Assembly (NCBI GenBank): GCA_035254305.1
Contig: DATFAS010000076.1
Coordinates: forward strand, 1 to 14,983
DNA: 14,983 nt
Origin: DATFAS01 sp035254305
Lineage (GTDB): Bacteria > Bacillota > Bacilli > Aneurinibacillales > RAOX-1
Reading direction: 5' to 3'
The position numbers and the translations under genes are program-made. Below, one piece after another: positions 6,601-13,650 of this stretch (its first letter is position 1; every line of letters starts with the position of its first letter). Below the pieces are notes generated by a model. That model had not been told where the DNA came from. It made no database searches and saw only the letters and a list, made by a program, of their open reading frames with translations.

Positions 6601-6645
6601 CGATGGAAGCGAGCCGTCGGTATCACTCCTTCGTCTATGTGATCA
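6601..6645. other. Two adjacent small hairpins
   Basis: CGATGG pairs with CCGTCG around a 7-base loop (6601-6619), and ATCAC pairs with GTGAT around a loop rich in pyrimidines (6622-6643). The GC content is higher than in the surrounding DNA. There is no T-run, so these are not ordinary terminators. The remaining 6391-6693 intergenic sequence holds the UxaA promoter/cre and the promoter of the coiled-coil gene, and otherwise nothing I recognise. Confidence 0.3.
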
Positions 6646-6655
6646 GAAGTTTCTC

Positions 6656-6664
6656 TGGTACAAT
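6656..6664 (+). promoter_or_regulatory. Extended -10 promoter of the coiled-coil gene
   Basis: TGGTACAAT is an extended -10 (TGn-TACAAT, one mismatch in the hexamer). Transcription would start near 6671. This supports the GTG at 6694 as the true start, because the upstream ATG at 6673 would then have essentially no leader. Confidence 0.45.
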
Positions 6665-6693
6665 AGGTTAAAATGAAAAAGGAAGTGAGAAAC

Positions 6694-6963
6694 GTGTCAG
6701 ATTTAAGACGCATAGAAGAACAACTATCACAACTTATTTCAATGGTTGCCAAGAATAATGAAATGATTGCTAAGAATAACGAAACGGTGGCAAAGGTAAG
6801 TGAGAAATTAGATGAACTGGAAGAGAAATTAGAAATGGAAAGAGCTCTTAATAAAGCTCGTTATGAAGAATTGATAAAGGAAATCAGACATACCAAATTT
6901 GAAATCAATCACCTTCGGGATAAGACAGCAAAGAATGAAATGGAGATAGATGTAATCAAGTGA
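6694..6963 (+). CDS. Small coiled-coil protein
   Basis: An 89-residue charged, almost entirely helical protein, not recognised as a named family. Heptad repeats run from about residue 5 to the end: AKNNEMI, AKNNETV, AKVSEKL, DELEEKL. They are encoded by 21-bp tandem units at 6748-6768, 6769-6789 and 6790-6810; the first two agree at 16 of 21 bases. There is no signal peptide, membrane segment, Cys or Trp. The GTG start was chosen because AAGGAAGTGAG lies just upstream and the in-frame ATG at 6673 has no ribosome binding site; using that ATG would add seven residues. It stands alone between convergent and divergent neighbours, and no clear terminator follows in the 63 bases before ctaM. A homo-oligomeric scaffold or adaptor is possible, but nothing in the sequence states a function. 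Confidence 0.7.
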   Translation: MSDLRRIEEQLSQLISMVAKNNEMIAKNNETVAKVSEKLDELEEKLEMERALNKARYEELIKEIRHTKFEINHLRDKTAKNEMEIDVIK

Positions 6964-7026
6964 ATGGTGCAATCCTAACCTCTGGACCAAATAAATGTCA
7001 GGACCCTTGTAGATCCTCCCAGATAC

Positions 7027-7488
7027 CTATCCACCACTTAAGATGATTTTCAACATACTATCCGTTTCTCCAGGTGCCCAAAAAACATAGAGTAGTAGAT
7101 AAACGATAACTCCAGTCACAGCCGTGAAGAACCAGATTACTGCTGTCCATGGTCCAAGCCTGCGATGGAGCAACATCCGTGACTTAAAACCTGATATCAA
7201 TGAAACAATCCCAAAAATTCCGCCAGTAGTTGCCAAAATAATATGAAAAACTAAGAAGATCGTATAATATCGTTTAATCGATTCAGGACCCCCGAACATC
7301 GTATTACCGATAAACAGGGTACGACTTGCATAAATGATAAAGAATCCTAAGGCAAAGGCACCAGCCATTGTCATAACCTTCCGGTGTGCCTCTATCCTTC
7401 TCTGTTTAATATAGTACCACCCTATTGCAATGAGGATCGCACTTATAACAATAAAAGATGTACTGATTAATGGTAGAAAATGAATCAT
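7027..7488 (-). CDS. ctaM: DUF420 membrane protein, cytochrome oxidase biogenesis factor (CtaM-like)
   Basis: A 153-residue integral membrane protein of the DUF420 family (B. subtilis YozB, S. aureus CtaM). In S. aureus, CtaM is needed for a functional aa3-type oxidase. Four or so membrane spans are visible (around residues 5-25, 38-60, 77-100 and 115-140). Conserved polar residues include His34 in RRIEAHRK, the His in YYTIFLVFHI and the LLHRRLGPWT stretch, candidates for metal or heme contacts. The position directly downstream of ctaG supports a role in assembly of the neighbouring oxidase. The start is ATG at 7488 with AAAGGG 7 bases upstream; an adjoining GTG at 7491 would add one residue but sits too close to the ribosome binding site. 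Confidence 0.85.
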   Translation of the reverse strand: MIHFLPLISTSFIVISAILIAIGWYYIKQRRIEAHRKVMTMAGAFALGFFIIYASRTLFIGNTMFGGPESIKRYYTIFLVFHIILATTGGIFGIVSLISGFKSRMLLHRRLGPWTAVIWFFTAVTGVIVYLLLYVFWAPGETDSMLKIILSGG

Positions 7489-7521
7489 CACACTGCCCTT
7501 TCTATTTTAATCTTTGGATAA

Positions 7522-7558
7522 GAGGGGGAGTTATTCCTTAATACCATTACCCCCTTCT
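7522..7558. other. GC-stem hairpin between ctaG and ctaM
   Basis: GGGGG and CCCCC arms (7524-7528 and 7550-7554), extended imperfectly by A/T pairs, enclose a 21-base loop. No T-tract follows on the minus strand. It could act as an RNA processing or stability element between ctaG and ctaM, or as a weak terminator. Confidence 0.35.
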
Positions 7559-7568
7559 ATTTCCATTG

Positions 7569-8468
7569 CTACAATCGATTTTGTGGTCCCACAACCGTTG
7601 GTTCAAAAATTAATGGGTCATTTAATGAATGAGTTAGCGTTTCGTTCCACTCCCCATCGACCTGTGGATTATGAGTGTCAATAGGGTTTTCTTTGCGATA
7701 CCATTCAAAAAATCCGAAGGTTAATGCAACTCCATAGCAAATCTCTTGAATAATCTTCATAACAGTCCCGCCAAGCTGCTGATCATCTAAGGCAGGAAAT
7801 AGGATTTGTGGGGCATTTGCATAAACCATGTAAACGGGTGAACCCGCAAAGATAATTAACCCACAAGCTGGTGTTAATAACATACCGGAAAGAAAGATAT
7901 AGCCAATCTTCCGCAACCCTAACACTCTTGTAAATTCCCCACTAGGTGCAGCAATATGCCACCACATTTGAAAAGCGGAAACAAAAAGAATAGCGTGAGA
8001 TAGCATCATAAGAAGCATATTTTCCATGATTGAATTAAACACTATCGGATAGTGATAGAAAGAAAAAATTCCATTGAAAAATACCGTTGCAAAGATTGGA
8101 TGGGTAATCACAATTCTTCTAACCCATCTATATTCGAAGGCTTTACGATAAACATAATCTGGAATACCTCTAAGTATAAATGGTGGAAGAACAAAATAGC
8201 AAATCGCCTGCTGAAGCATATGAGCACTGAAAATATAATGGTGACCATAATAGTCTAGTGGACTCCCAAGGGCAATATAGAACCATAAAATCCCCACACA
8301 AAATAAGATTTTCTGTTTTGACGTTACAGATTCAACTATATGAAAGTACCCACGCCAAGGACCTGTAATCGCTAGATAAAGACTAGAAATAAGAATTAAA
8401 AACAGAAAAAATAACGGACTCCATAGCTCCACAAATCCAGCATGCTGCCACGTATGATTGTGAGTCAT
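7569..8468 (-). CDS. ctaG: Cytochrome c oxidase assembly factor CtaG (caa3 type)
   Basis: A 299-residue polytopic membrane protein of the caa3_CtaG family, nearly the same length as B. subtilis CtaG, where it is required for formation of active cytochrome caa3, probably through CuB insertion. It is unrelated in sequence to the proteobacterial copper chaperone of the same name. About seven hydrophobic spans are seen, starting with SPLFFLFLILISSLYLAITG (residues 17-36). Several His sit near span ends: His75, His76 and His83 in the YYGHHYIFSAHMLQQ stretch, and the HYPIVFN and WWHIAAPSGEF regions. AAGGAGAGG lies upstream of the ATG. It follows ctaF after a 110-base gap that contains an intrinsic terminator, so its expression probably depends on read-through. 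Confidence 0.94.
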   Translation of the reverse strand: MTHNHTWQHAGFVELWSPLFFLFLILISSLYLAITGPWRGYFHIVESVTSKQKILFCVGILWFYIALGSPLDYYGHHYIFSAHMLQQAICYFVLPPFILRGIPDYVYRKAFEYRWVRRIVITHPIFATVFFNGIFSFYHYPIVFNSIMENMLLMMLSHAILFVSAFQMWWHIAAPSGEFTRVLGLRKIGYIFLSGMLLTPACGLIIFAGSPVYMVYANAPQILFPALDDQQLGGTVMKIIQEICYGVALTFGFFEWYRKENPIDTHNPQVDGEWNETLTHSLNDPLIFEPTVVGPQNRL

Positions 8469-8524
8469 GAGATAAGCCTCTCCTTCTTTTAAATTTCCCT
8501 ACCGGACCCAACCAGCCTCATATG

Positions 8525-8570
8525 AAAAAAAAGGAGGGCATCCTTCTGATCTTGCCCACCCCCCATTTTT
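8525..8570 (-). terminator. Intrinsic terminator between ctaF and ctaG
   Basis: On the minus strand, GGGGTGGGCA and TGCCCTCC form a stem (five perfect GC-rich pairs, one T-T mismatch, then G-C and G-U pairs), followed at once by eight T residues; flanking A and T runs can extend the stem. It lies just past the ctaF stop codon and would separate the structural genes ctaCDEF from ctaG and ctaM. Confidence 0.8.
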
Positions 8571-8578
8571 TCTCTCCT

Positions 8579-8896
8579 TTAGTAACCACCCAGCCAATAA
8601 ACAAATGTTACAACTGCTAAAAAGGCAATAAGAAATCCAAAGTAAATTCCTATTGCAGGCAACTCATGCCCCTTCTGATCCATGTGCATCCAAATATAAA
8701 GTTGAAATAGCACCTGAACAAGGGCCAAAACAACAATAAACGGAGCCACAAATGGACTTTGTCCAGCAAAGACAACAGCAGCAAAGGCAAAGGCAGTAAA
8801 TAAAATTGATATTACGAAGGTAATCAAATGCCTCTTAGGACCTTCCTGATGGGCTATATGCTTGATTTCCACCGGCTGATTGAGATCATTTGACAC
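8579..8896 (-). CDS. ctaF: Cytochrome c oxidase subunit IV (caa3)
   Basis: A 105-residue small subunit of the oxidase (COX4_pro/CtaF family) with three membrane helices, roughly residues 22-44, 49-70 and 78-101. The second contains the typical LVQVLFQLYIWMHMDQKGHE sequence. It starts with GTG, three bases after the ctaE stop codon. The nearest ribosome binding site is AAGGTGG inside the end of ctaE, so translation is likely coupled. It is the last gene before the operon's internal terminator. Confidence 0.93.
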   Translation of the reverse strand: MSNDLNQPVEIKHIAHQEGPKRHLITFVISILFTAFAFAAVVFAGQSPFVAPFIVVLALVQVLFQLYIWMHMDQKGHELPAIGIYFGFLIAFLAVVTFVYWLGGY

Positions 8897-8899
8897 TTT

Positions 8900-9511
8900 T
8901 TAGGTTCCCACCTTTCCGATGAGGTAGACAACGGTAAAAATAAATACCCAAACTAAGTCAACGAAATGCCAATATAAGCTAGCGAGATAGAATTTTGGTG
9001 CTGTTATAACGGTTAAGCCCTTTTTATAGCTTTGCGCAATAAGCAGCGTAATCCAAGTGACACCAGCAAGAACGTGCCCTCCATGAAATCCAACCAATGT
9101 GTAAAAAGCTGAACCAAATGCACTACTTGAGATGGTGTGCCCTTCATTCACATATTCAGTAAATTCATAAACCTCTAACCCTAAGAATGCTACCCCTAAA
9201 AGGACGGTAATCCATAGCCATCCACGCAATACACCGACATTCTGACGATGCATGCCTAGAATCGCCAGCACGCTTGTTAAACTACTGGTTAGAAGAATGA
9301 ATGTAGCTAGAGCAACCATCGGAAGTGAAAACAATTCCTGAGCCTTAGGGCCACCGGCTGTTCCATGTCTTAACGCAATAAACGTTGCAAAGAGGGAACC
9401 AAACAACACCATTTCTCCCCCAAGGAAGAGCCAGAAGCCGAGGACCTTGTTTTTTCCCTCTAGTGTGGCTTTCTCTGGATTAGGGGGCAGAATAGCCATC
9501 TCTGATTTCAT
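8900..9511 (-). CDS. ctaE: Cytochrome c oxidase subunit III (caa3)
   Basis: A 203-residue subunit III of the heme-copper oxidase in the short five-helix form of Bacillus, lacking the first two helices of mitochondrial COX3. Visible landmarks are KVLGFWLFLGGEMVLFGSLF in the first span, the GFHGGHVLAG motif (about 144-153), and the C-terminal YWHFVDLVWVFIFTVVYL span. Its ATG shares one base with the ctaD stop codon (TAATG), and the purine-rich GGAAGGGGG inside ctaD provides the ribosome binding site, so synthesis is coupled to subunit I. Confidence 0.96.
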   Translation of the reverse strand: MKSEMAILPPNPEKATLEGKNKVLGFWLFLGGEMVLFGSLFATFIALRHGTAGGPKAQELFSLPMVALATFILLTSSLTSVLAILGMHRQNVGVLRGWLWITVLLGVAFLGLEVYEFTEYVNEGHTISSSAFGSAFYTLVGFHGGHVLAGVTWITLLIAQSYKKGLTVITAPKFYLASLYWHFVDLVWVFIFTVVYLIGKVGT

Positions 9512-11367
9512 TATGCCTTGACCCCCTTCCGATTATTTTCAATTTCATCTGGTTCTATATGCCATCCATGGTCATCATAGAGTGATCGAATAAACATGCA
9601 GACCACCGTAATCCCAAGACCTAACACGATCACTGGTATTAGATGATACATAAAACCAAAGCCCGCTATAAATAATCCAATGGCCATAATAAGTGGCATG
9701 ATGGATGCCGAAGGCATGTGAATAGATCCTAGTGGTTCTGCTGGAGTCATTTCCTTCTTCCCTGCCATCTTCTCCGTCCATAGTGCATCTAATCCACGAA
9801 CAAGTGGGGTTTGAGCAAAATTATATTCAGGAGCTGGAGAAGGAATTGCCCACTCTAACGTACGTCCATCCCAAGGGTCTGCTGGTGCATTTTTGGGTAA
9901 TGCATTCGTGACAACGATATTAATAATTAAAATAACAGTCGCCACCCCCATTAGAAAAGCACCAATTGAGCTTAAGAAATTCCCTAGCTCAAAGCCCTGT
10001 CCAGGAAGGTACGTGAAGACCCGACGAGGCATTCCCATTAATCCTAAGAAATGCTGCGGGAAGAATGTAAGGTGGAACCCGATAAAAAAGAACCAAAAAT
10101 TCCATTTGCCTAGTGATTCATTTAACATTCGCCCAAACATCTTCGGCCACCAAAGATACAACCCACCGAACAATCCAAAAGCCATTCCGCCAACAATCAC
10201 ATAGTGGAAATGAGCAATAACAAAGTACGTATCGTGATATTGTAAGTCGGCAGCCGGTACAGCTAGCATCACTCCTGTCATCCCTCCGATTACGAAAGTC
10301 GGAATGAATCCTACAGCGTATAGCATGGCAGTGGTAAACCGAATGTGCCCTCCCCACATCGTAAACAACCAGTTAAAAATCTTAATCCCTGTCGGAATCG
10401 CAATAAGCATCGTTGCTACACCAAAAATCGCATTAGCAACAGGTCCCATACCTACTGTAAACATATGATGTGCCCACACCATGAAACCGAGAAACCCGAT
10501 TAATACAGTAGCAAACACCATTGCGCTATAACCGAACAAACGCTTCTTCGAGAAGATCGTAACAATTTCTGAGATAATACCAAAGCACGGGAGAATTAAA
10601 ATGTAAACCTCGGGATGCCCGAAGATCCAGAATAAGTGCTCCCAGATCACTTCATTTCCTCCACTAGCAGGATTAAAGAAATTCGCATGGAATAATCGAT
10701 CAAACATCAAAAGCACTAAACTTACAGTAATGGCTGGAAATGCAAAAAGTACCATAGCTGAAGTAACAAAAGCTGTCCATGTAAAGAGTGGTAATCTCAT
10801 AAAGGTCATCCCAGGTGCACGCATATTAATAATCGTAACCAGGAAATTAATTCCTCCAATCCATGTACCCACACCCGCAATCTGTAAACCTAACACATAG
10901 AAATCAACACCATGCCCACTGAAGCTAGAGGATAACGGGGGATAGGCGGTCCATCCCGCATCAGGTGCTCCCCCTAAAAACCAACTCGAATTAAGCAGAA
11001 CCCCTCCCATAAAAAATAACCAGAACCCAAGCGCATTGAGGAATGGAAAGGCTACATCTCGAGCACCGATTTGCAGGGGAACAATCGCATTCATTAAAGC
11101 AAAGATAACCGGCATTGCCGCCAAGAAAATCATTGTTGTTCCATGCATCGTTGTAAGCTCGTTAAAAGTAGCACCTACAAAGATATGATTTTCAGGGTAC
11201 ATTAACTGTACACGTATCAGAATGGCCTCAAGTCCACCAATCAGAAAGAAGAATCCCCCTGCTATTAAATACAGGATGCCAATTTTCTTATGGTCAACCG
11301 TTGTAAGCCAATCCATTAACCCTGTATATCGTTTGGGGGAATGAGACACATGTCCATGTCCAACCAC
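9511..11367 (-). CDS. ctaD: Cytochrome c oxidase subunit I (caa3)
   Basis: The catalytic subunit, which reduces O2 to water at a heme a3-CuB centre and pumps protons. At 618 residues it is close to B. subtilis CtaD. Ligands visible in this numbering: His75 in TMHGTTM (heme a); His251 in GHPEVY with Glu253 of the D-pathway and Tyr255, the His-Tyr cross-link partner; His300-His301 (CuB) in VWAHHMF; and His386 and His388 in IAHFHYV (heme a3 and heme a). GHPEVY marks an A1-type heme-copper oxidase. A C-terminal extension with extra spans follows the PADPWDGRTLEW sequence, usual for caa3 enzymes. The start chosen is GTG at 11367, because AAAGGAGG sits 7 bases upstream. The longer in-frame TTG at 11391 would translate through that ribosome binding site. 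Confidence 0.96.
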   Translation of the reverse strand: MVGHGHVSHSPKRYTGLMDWLTTVDHKKIGILYLIAGGFFFLIGGLEAILIRVQLMYPENHIFVGATFNELTTMHGTTMIFLAAMPVIFALMNAIVPLQIGARDVAFPFLNALGFWLFFMGGVLLNSSWFLGGAPDAGWTAYPPLSSSFSGHGVDFYVLGLQIAGVGTWIGGINFLVTIINMRAPGMTFMRLPLFTWTAFVTSAMVLFAFPAITVSLVLLMFDRLFHANFFNPASGGNEVIWEHLFWIFGHPEVYILILPCFGIISEIVTIFSKKRLFGYSAMVFATVLIGFLGFMVWAHHMFTVGMGPVANAIFGVATMLIAIPTGIKIFNWLFTMWGGHIRFTTAMLYAVGFIPTFVIGGMTGVMLAVPAADLQYHDTYFVIAHFHYVIVGGMAFGLFGGLYLWWPKMFGRMLNESLGKWNFWFFFIGFHLTFFPQHFLGLMGMPRRVFTYLPGQGFELGNFLSSIGAFLMGVATVILIINIVVTNALPKNAPADPWDGRTLEWAIPSPAPEYNFAQTPLVRGLDALWTEKMAGKKEMTPAEPLGSIHMPSASIMPLIMAIGLFIAGFGFMYHLIPVIVLGLGITVVCMFIRSLYDDHGWHIEPDEIENNRKGVKA

Positions 11368-11408
11368 GACTTTTCCTCCTTTGTCCTTCAATTTCTTCTA
11401 CAGACTGC

Positions 11409-12428
11409 TTACTTTATAACTTTCAATGTTTGCAGATAATCAGCTAAATTAGAAATATCTTGATCACTTAGCTTTCCACCGAAGGAAGGCATTTTGTTTC
11501 CTGGCTTCACTTCCTGTGGACTCTTAATCCAGCGTTGGATATTTTCCTTCTTAAATTCTAAAATCCCAGCTACCTTATCCCGATCACCAAAGGCAGTTAA
11601 GTTCGGCCCTAGCTTTCCGCCTTTACCCGCAATGGCATGACACCCGATACAGTTCTGTTGAAATACCTGTGCCCCTTGCTGTGCAGTTGCTGTAGTAGGT
11701 TGACGGTTTACAGCCGCTTTCATCTTATCGGCCCAGCTCTTGAAATCAAACGGAGTGACAGCCACAACTTTGAAATCCATTAAAGCATGTGAAGGCCCAC
11801 ATAATTCAGCACATTTTCCTTTATAAACACCAGGTTGATCTGCTTGCATCCACATATGGTTCGTTTGTCCAGGATTCGTATCTGTTTTCCCAGCAAGAGC
11901 TGGTACCCAGAAGGAGTGAATAACATCTGCGGAAGTTAGTTCAAATTCAATTCTTTTCCCGGTTGGAATATAGAGATCTTGACCTGTTGCGAGCCCCAAA
12001 TCGGGATATTCAAATTCCCACCAGAATTGATGAGCAGTGACTTTCACTTTGAGCACATCATCACCCGTTTTCTTTTCTGACAGATGAAAGGTTGTGATAA
12101 CAGTTGGAACAGCTAAGATCAAGAGTAAAAGGATGGGAATAACGGTCCAAATGATTTCTAACTTGTGATTTCCTTCTACCTGCTTTGGGACTCCATTTTG
12201 CCCCGGGCGTTTTCGAAACTTAATAAGCACATAAGTGAAGATGACCATAACCACTACAAAAACGCCAACCATGATATAAAAACTAAGCATGACAAGTGAT
12301 AATTGTGCTTCAGCCACAGGGCCCTTCGGATCTAAGGCAGATAGATACGGATCCCCGCAACCCGTTAGTGCCAGTATCACTGCTCCGAATAGCGGCAGTA
12401 GACGGCTAGCTTTCTTCCACCCACTCAT
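11409..12428 (-). CDS. ctaC: Cytochrome c oxidase subunit II with fused cytochrome c domain (caa3)
   Basis: A 339-residue lipoprotein subunit that accepts electrons and passes them through heme c and CuA to subunit I. The signal peptide ends in the lipobox LTGC (Cys24). Two membrane helices follow at about 43-70 and 90-113. The outer cupredoxin domain holds the CuA ligands His171, Cys206, Cys210, His214 and Met217 (CAELCGPSHALM). A cytochrome c domain is fused at the C-terminus, with CIGCH (260-264) and the probable axial Met313 in KMPSF, which defines the caa3 rather than aa3 quinol-oxidase type. It is the first gene of the operon. The ribosome binding site is modest (GTGGGG). Neither ctaA nor ctaB lies upstream in the window; a divergent lipoprotein gene does. 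Confidence 0.96.
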   Translation of the reverse strand: MSGWKKASRLLPLFGAVILALTGCGDPYLSALDPKGPVAEAQLSLVMLSFYIMVGVFVVVMVIFTYVLIKFRKRPGQNGVPKQVEGNHKLEIIWTVIPILLLLILAVPTVITTFHLSEKKTGDDVLKVKVTAHQFWWEFEYPDLGLATGQDLYIPTGKRIEFELTSADVIHSFWVPALAGKTDTNPGQTNHMWMQADQPGVYKGKCAELCGPSHALMDFKVVAVTPFDFKSWADKMKAAVNRQPTTATAQQGAQVFQQNCIGCHAIAGKGGKLGPNLTAFGDRDKVAGILEFKKENIQRWIKSPQEVKPGNKMPSFGGKLSDQDISNLADYLQTLKVIK

Positions 12429-12443
12429 TCGTAATCAACCCCA

Positions 12444-12520
12444 CTTTCTTGTTTATAATGACAATTCCTAATATCTATGTGACTTTTCCGGGACGGTACT
12501 TCCTGCTTTTTCGTTTATAA
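12444..12520 (-). repeat. Two copies of a TTATAAAC motif in the ctaC leader
   Basis: On the minus strand, TTATAAACGAAAAAG (12520-12506) and TTATAAACAAGAAAG (12458-12444) agree at 13 of 15 bases and lie 62 bp apart, both between the candidate promoter and the ctaC start. They might be regulator sites or secondary -10-like boxes. No regulator can be assigned from sequence. Confidence 0.35.
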
Positions 12521-12537
12521 GGAAAAATTTGTCCTCT

Positions 12538-12546
12538 CTTATATCA
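12538..12546 (-). promoter_or_regulatory. Candidate promoter of the cta operon
   Basis: TGATATAAG on the minus strand is an extended -10 (TGn-TATAAG). A weak TTGATG lies 15 bp upstream. The predicted start near 12531 gives a leader of about 100 bases. No good cre match was found in the 262-base intergenic region, which otherwise holds the 15-bp motif pair described separately and nothing else that I recognise. Confidence 0.4.
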
Positions 12547-12690
12547 TTTGCCATCGATCATCAAAAAAAACATTTGTAAGGATTTTTTTCAACTTCCTAC
12601 TATTTCCTTGATTGAAAACTGTGCTTCTTTGCATCCTAAAAATAGAAACTATACAAAAATACCTATATTAGCTTTCTAGGAGGTGTTGGA

Positions 12691-13185
12691 ATGAAGCGAT
12701 TGTTCATCAGCTTTACCATGCTATTGCCTATCCTCGGCATAACAGCATGTGGTTCGACACATATTCAAGATCGAGGCTACCAGGATGTGAAGAAATTTGA
12801 TGCACGTGGGCCATTTCAAATACAAGACACCGGCCCCACCTATAAAACAAATCCATCTTCAATAGAAGGAAGGCTTGCCTCCATCCCAGGTGTTGGAAAA
12901 GCAAGTGTTGTCTCTTATGGGGATAGCATTTTTATAGGATTTAGAAGAGATTCTCATTATGGTGGGACCGACCAAACTCTAAAACGAAAAATCTTTCGTG
13001 CCCTACAAACCGATGCGAAGCATAATCAACTCTATATTGTGGCGAACGATTCATTAGTAAGCAGAATCGAAAATATTAGCCAAAGAATTAACACAGGACA
13101 AGAGGTTCCTCGAATCGAACTGCAAAAATTGATGAATGATGTGGGACTGAAGGTAAGACCTCTTAATCTGATTGAAAAAACGTAG
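12691..13185 (+). CDS. YhcN/YlaJ-type sporulation lipoprotein
   Basis: A 164-residue predicted lipoprotein: a signal peptide with lipobox ITAC (Cys20), a low-complexity linker, then a domain (about 53-155) with the pattern of the spore YhcN/YlaJ family. That pattern is IPGVGKASVVSYGDSIFIGF, followed by a basic helix, LYIVANDSLVSRIENISQRI, and a terminal INTGQEVP stretch. Family members such as B. subtilis YhcN are found in the inner spore membrane and affect germination or spore properties. The family call rests on pattern recognition and is fairly but not fully secure. AGGAGGTG just upstream of the ATG is a very strong ribosome binding site. I could not find a clean SigF or SigG promoter; TTGCAT with TACAAA 17 bp further on is a weak SigA alternative. 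The gene is divergent from ctaC. Confidence 0.8.
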   Translation: MKRLFISFTMLLPILGITACGSTHIQDRGYQDVKKFDARGPFQIQDTGPTYKTNPSSIEGRLASIPGVGKASVVSYGDSIFIGFRRDSHYGGTDQTLKRKIFRALQTDAKHNQLYIVANDSLVSRIENISQRINTGQEVPRIELQKLMNDVGLKVRPLNLIEKT

Positions 13186-13205
13186 AACAGGGATGATGTA
13201 CGATT

Positions 13206-13313
13206 ATGGAAAAGTTCAAAAGAAATACATGATCGGCATGGGTGCTTATTATAACCGCACTTGTTTTTGGAGCTGCTATTTTCGGTACGTTTTTCTATGC
13301 ATTTAACAAATAA
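13206..13313 (+). pseudogene. Small single-span membrane ORF interrupted by an in-frame TGA
   Basis: In one frame, the DNA encodes MEKFKRNT, then TGA (13230-13232), then SAWVLIITALVFGAAIFG followed by TFFYAFNK and TAA. The part after the stop is a textbook membrane helix, preceded by a positively charged N-terminus as expected for a small N-in membrane protein of about 35 residues. A single base change (TGG to TGA, Trp to stop) would explain the break; a recent mutation or a sequencing error are both possible. An alternative reading starts in another frame near 13193 with MMYDYGKVQKKYMIGM and would join the same helix after a one-base deletion at about 13241. The overall shape resembles small oxidase-associated subunits, but no family can be assigned. 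It lies 20 bases after the spore lipoprotein gene and before a shared terminator. Confidence 0.5.
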
Positions 13314-13316
13314 ATC

Positions 13317-13359
13317 AAAAAGAGAGTGTACCAAAATAATTTTTGGACACTCCCTTTTT
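13317..13359. terminator. Intrinsic terminator after the lipoprotein/small ORF unit
   Basis: AAAAAGAGAGTGT and CCAAAA on the left pair with TTTTGG and ACACTCCCTTTTT on the right, with one bulged A, one A-C mismatch and a 4-base loop. The outer T-run serves the plus strand. The complementary A-run makes it usable also for the minus-strand gene ending at 13395. Confidence 0.9.
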
Positions 13360-13394
13360 ATCATCATAATAAATCTTTTTGTATAATATACTAT

Positions 13395-13568
13395 TTAAAC
13401 CACTTGTTCTATACGCTGTAGAATCTCTTGCTTAATGAGATGCATAATTTTCTTACATTCGTCTGATTCATGATACCTGCCACTAAAAAAGAGCTGGTGT
13501 TCTGCTAATACCTCATCCTCTAGCTGCGTAAGTAATTCTCTAATACTATGCTTCTCTAGATTATTCAT
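13395..13568 (-). CDS. Hypothetical 57-residue protein
   Basis: An uninterrupted frame of 57 codons starting MNNLEKHSIRELLTQLEDEV and ending KQEILQRIEQVV. It is helical, charged and soluble, with a single Cys (Cys38) in YHESDECKKIMHLI. I do not recognise a family. Support for it being real: GGGGTGA 4 bases before the ATG, an extended -10 promoter (13605-13613), a terminator-competent hairpin just downstream, and an amphipathic helix pattern unlike random sequence. No transmembrane segment is present. Confidence 0.6.
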   Translation of the reverse strand: MNNLEKHSIRELLTQLEDEVLAEHQLFFSGRYHESDECKKIMHLIKQEILQRIEQVV

Positions 13569-13604
13569 AGCCTCACCCCGATTATTTAAATAGGAACCGT
13601 AACC

Positions 13605-13613
13605 ATTCTATCA
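13605..13613 (-). promoter_or_regulatory. Extended -10 promoter of the 57-residue gene
   Basis: On the minus strand, TGATAGAAT matches TGn-TATAAT with one mismatch in the hexamer. No -35 is evident. The predicted start near 13598 gives a leader of about 30 bases that includes the ribosome binding site. Confidence 0.5.
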
Positions 13614-13650
13614 TAATTACATAGGATAGCGTGTAATCTAATTTGTAATT

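Noticed and set aside
6601..6645. T-box riboswitch or terminator upstream of the coiled-coil gene
   Set aside because: No T-box sequence (AGGGUGGNACCGCG-like) and no T-run are present; only two short hairpins are seen.
6748..6810. Short tandem repeats as a possible CRISPR or minisatellite
   Set aside because: The units are contiguous with no spacers, in frame, and each encodes a coiled-coil heptad of a real gene.
12506..12520. cre site around the CG in the ctaC leader
   Set aside because: It has three mismatches to the CcpA consensus, including conserved positions, so it is not better than expected by chance.
13230..13232. In-frame TGA as a selenocysteine codon
   Set aside because: The context is a hydrophilic linker before a membrane helix, not a redox motif, and no convincing stem-loop of the bacterial SECIS type follows; a Trp-to-stop change is simpler.
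13193..13306. Alternative frame beginning MMYDYGKVQKKYMIGM as the real small gene
   Set aside because: After that segment it becomes rich in Cys, Tyr and Trp with no plausible fold, and its start codon is too close to the GGG for a proper ribosome binding site. It is kept only as a frameshift alternative.
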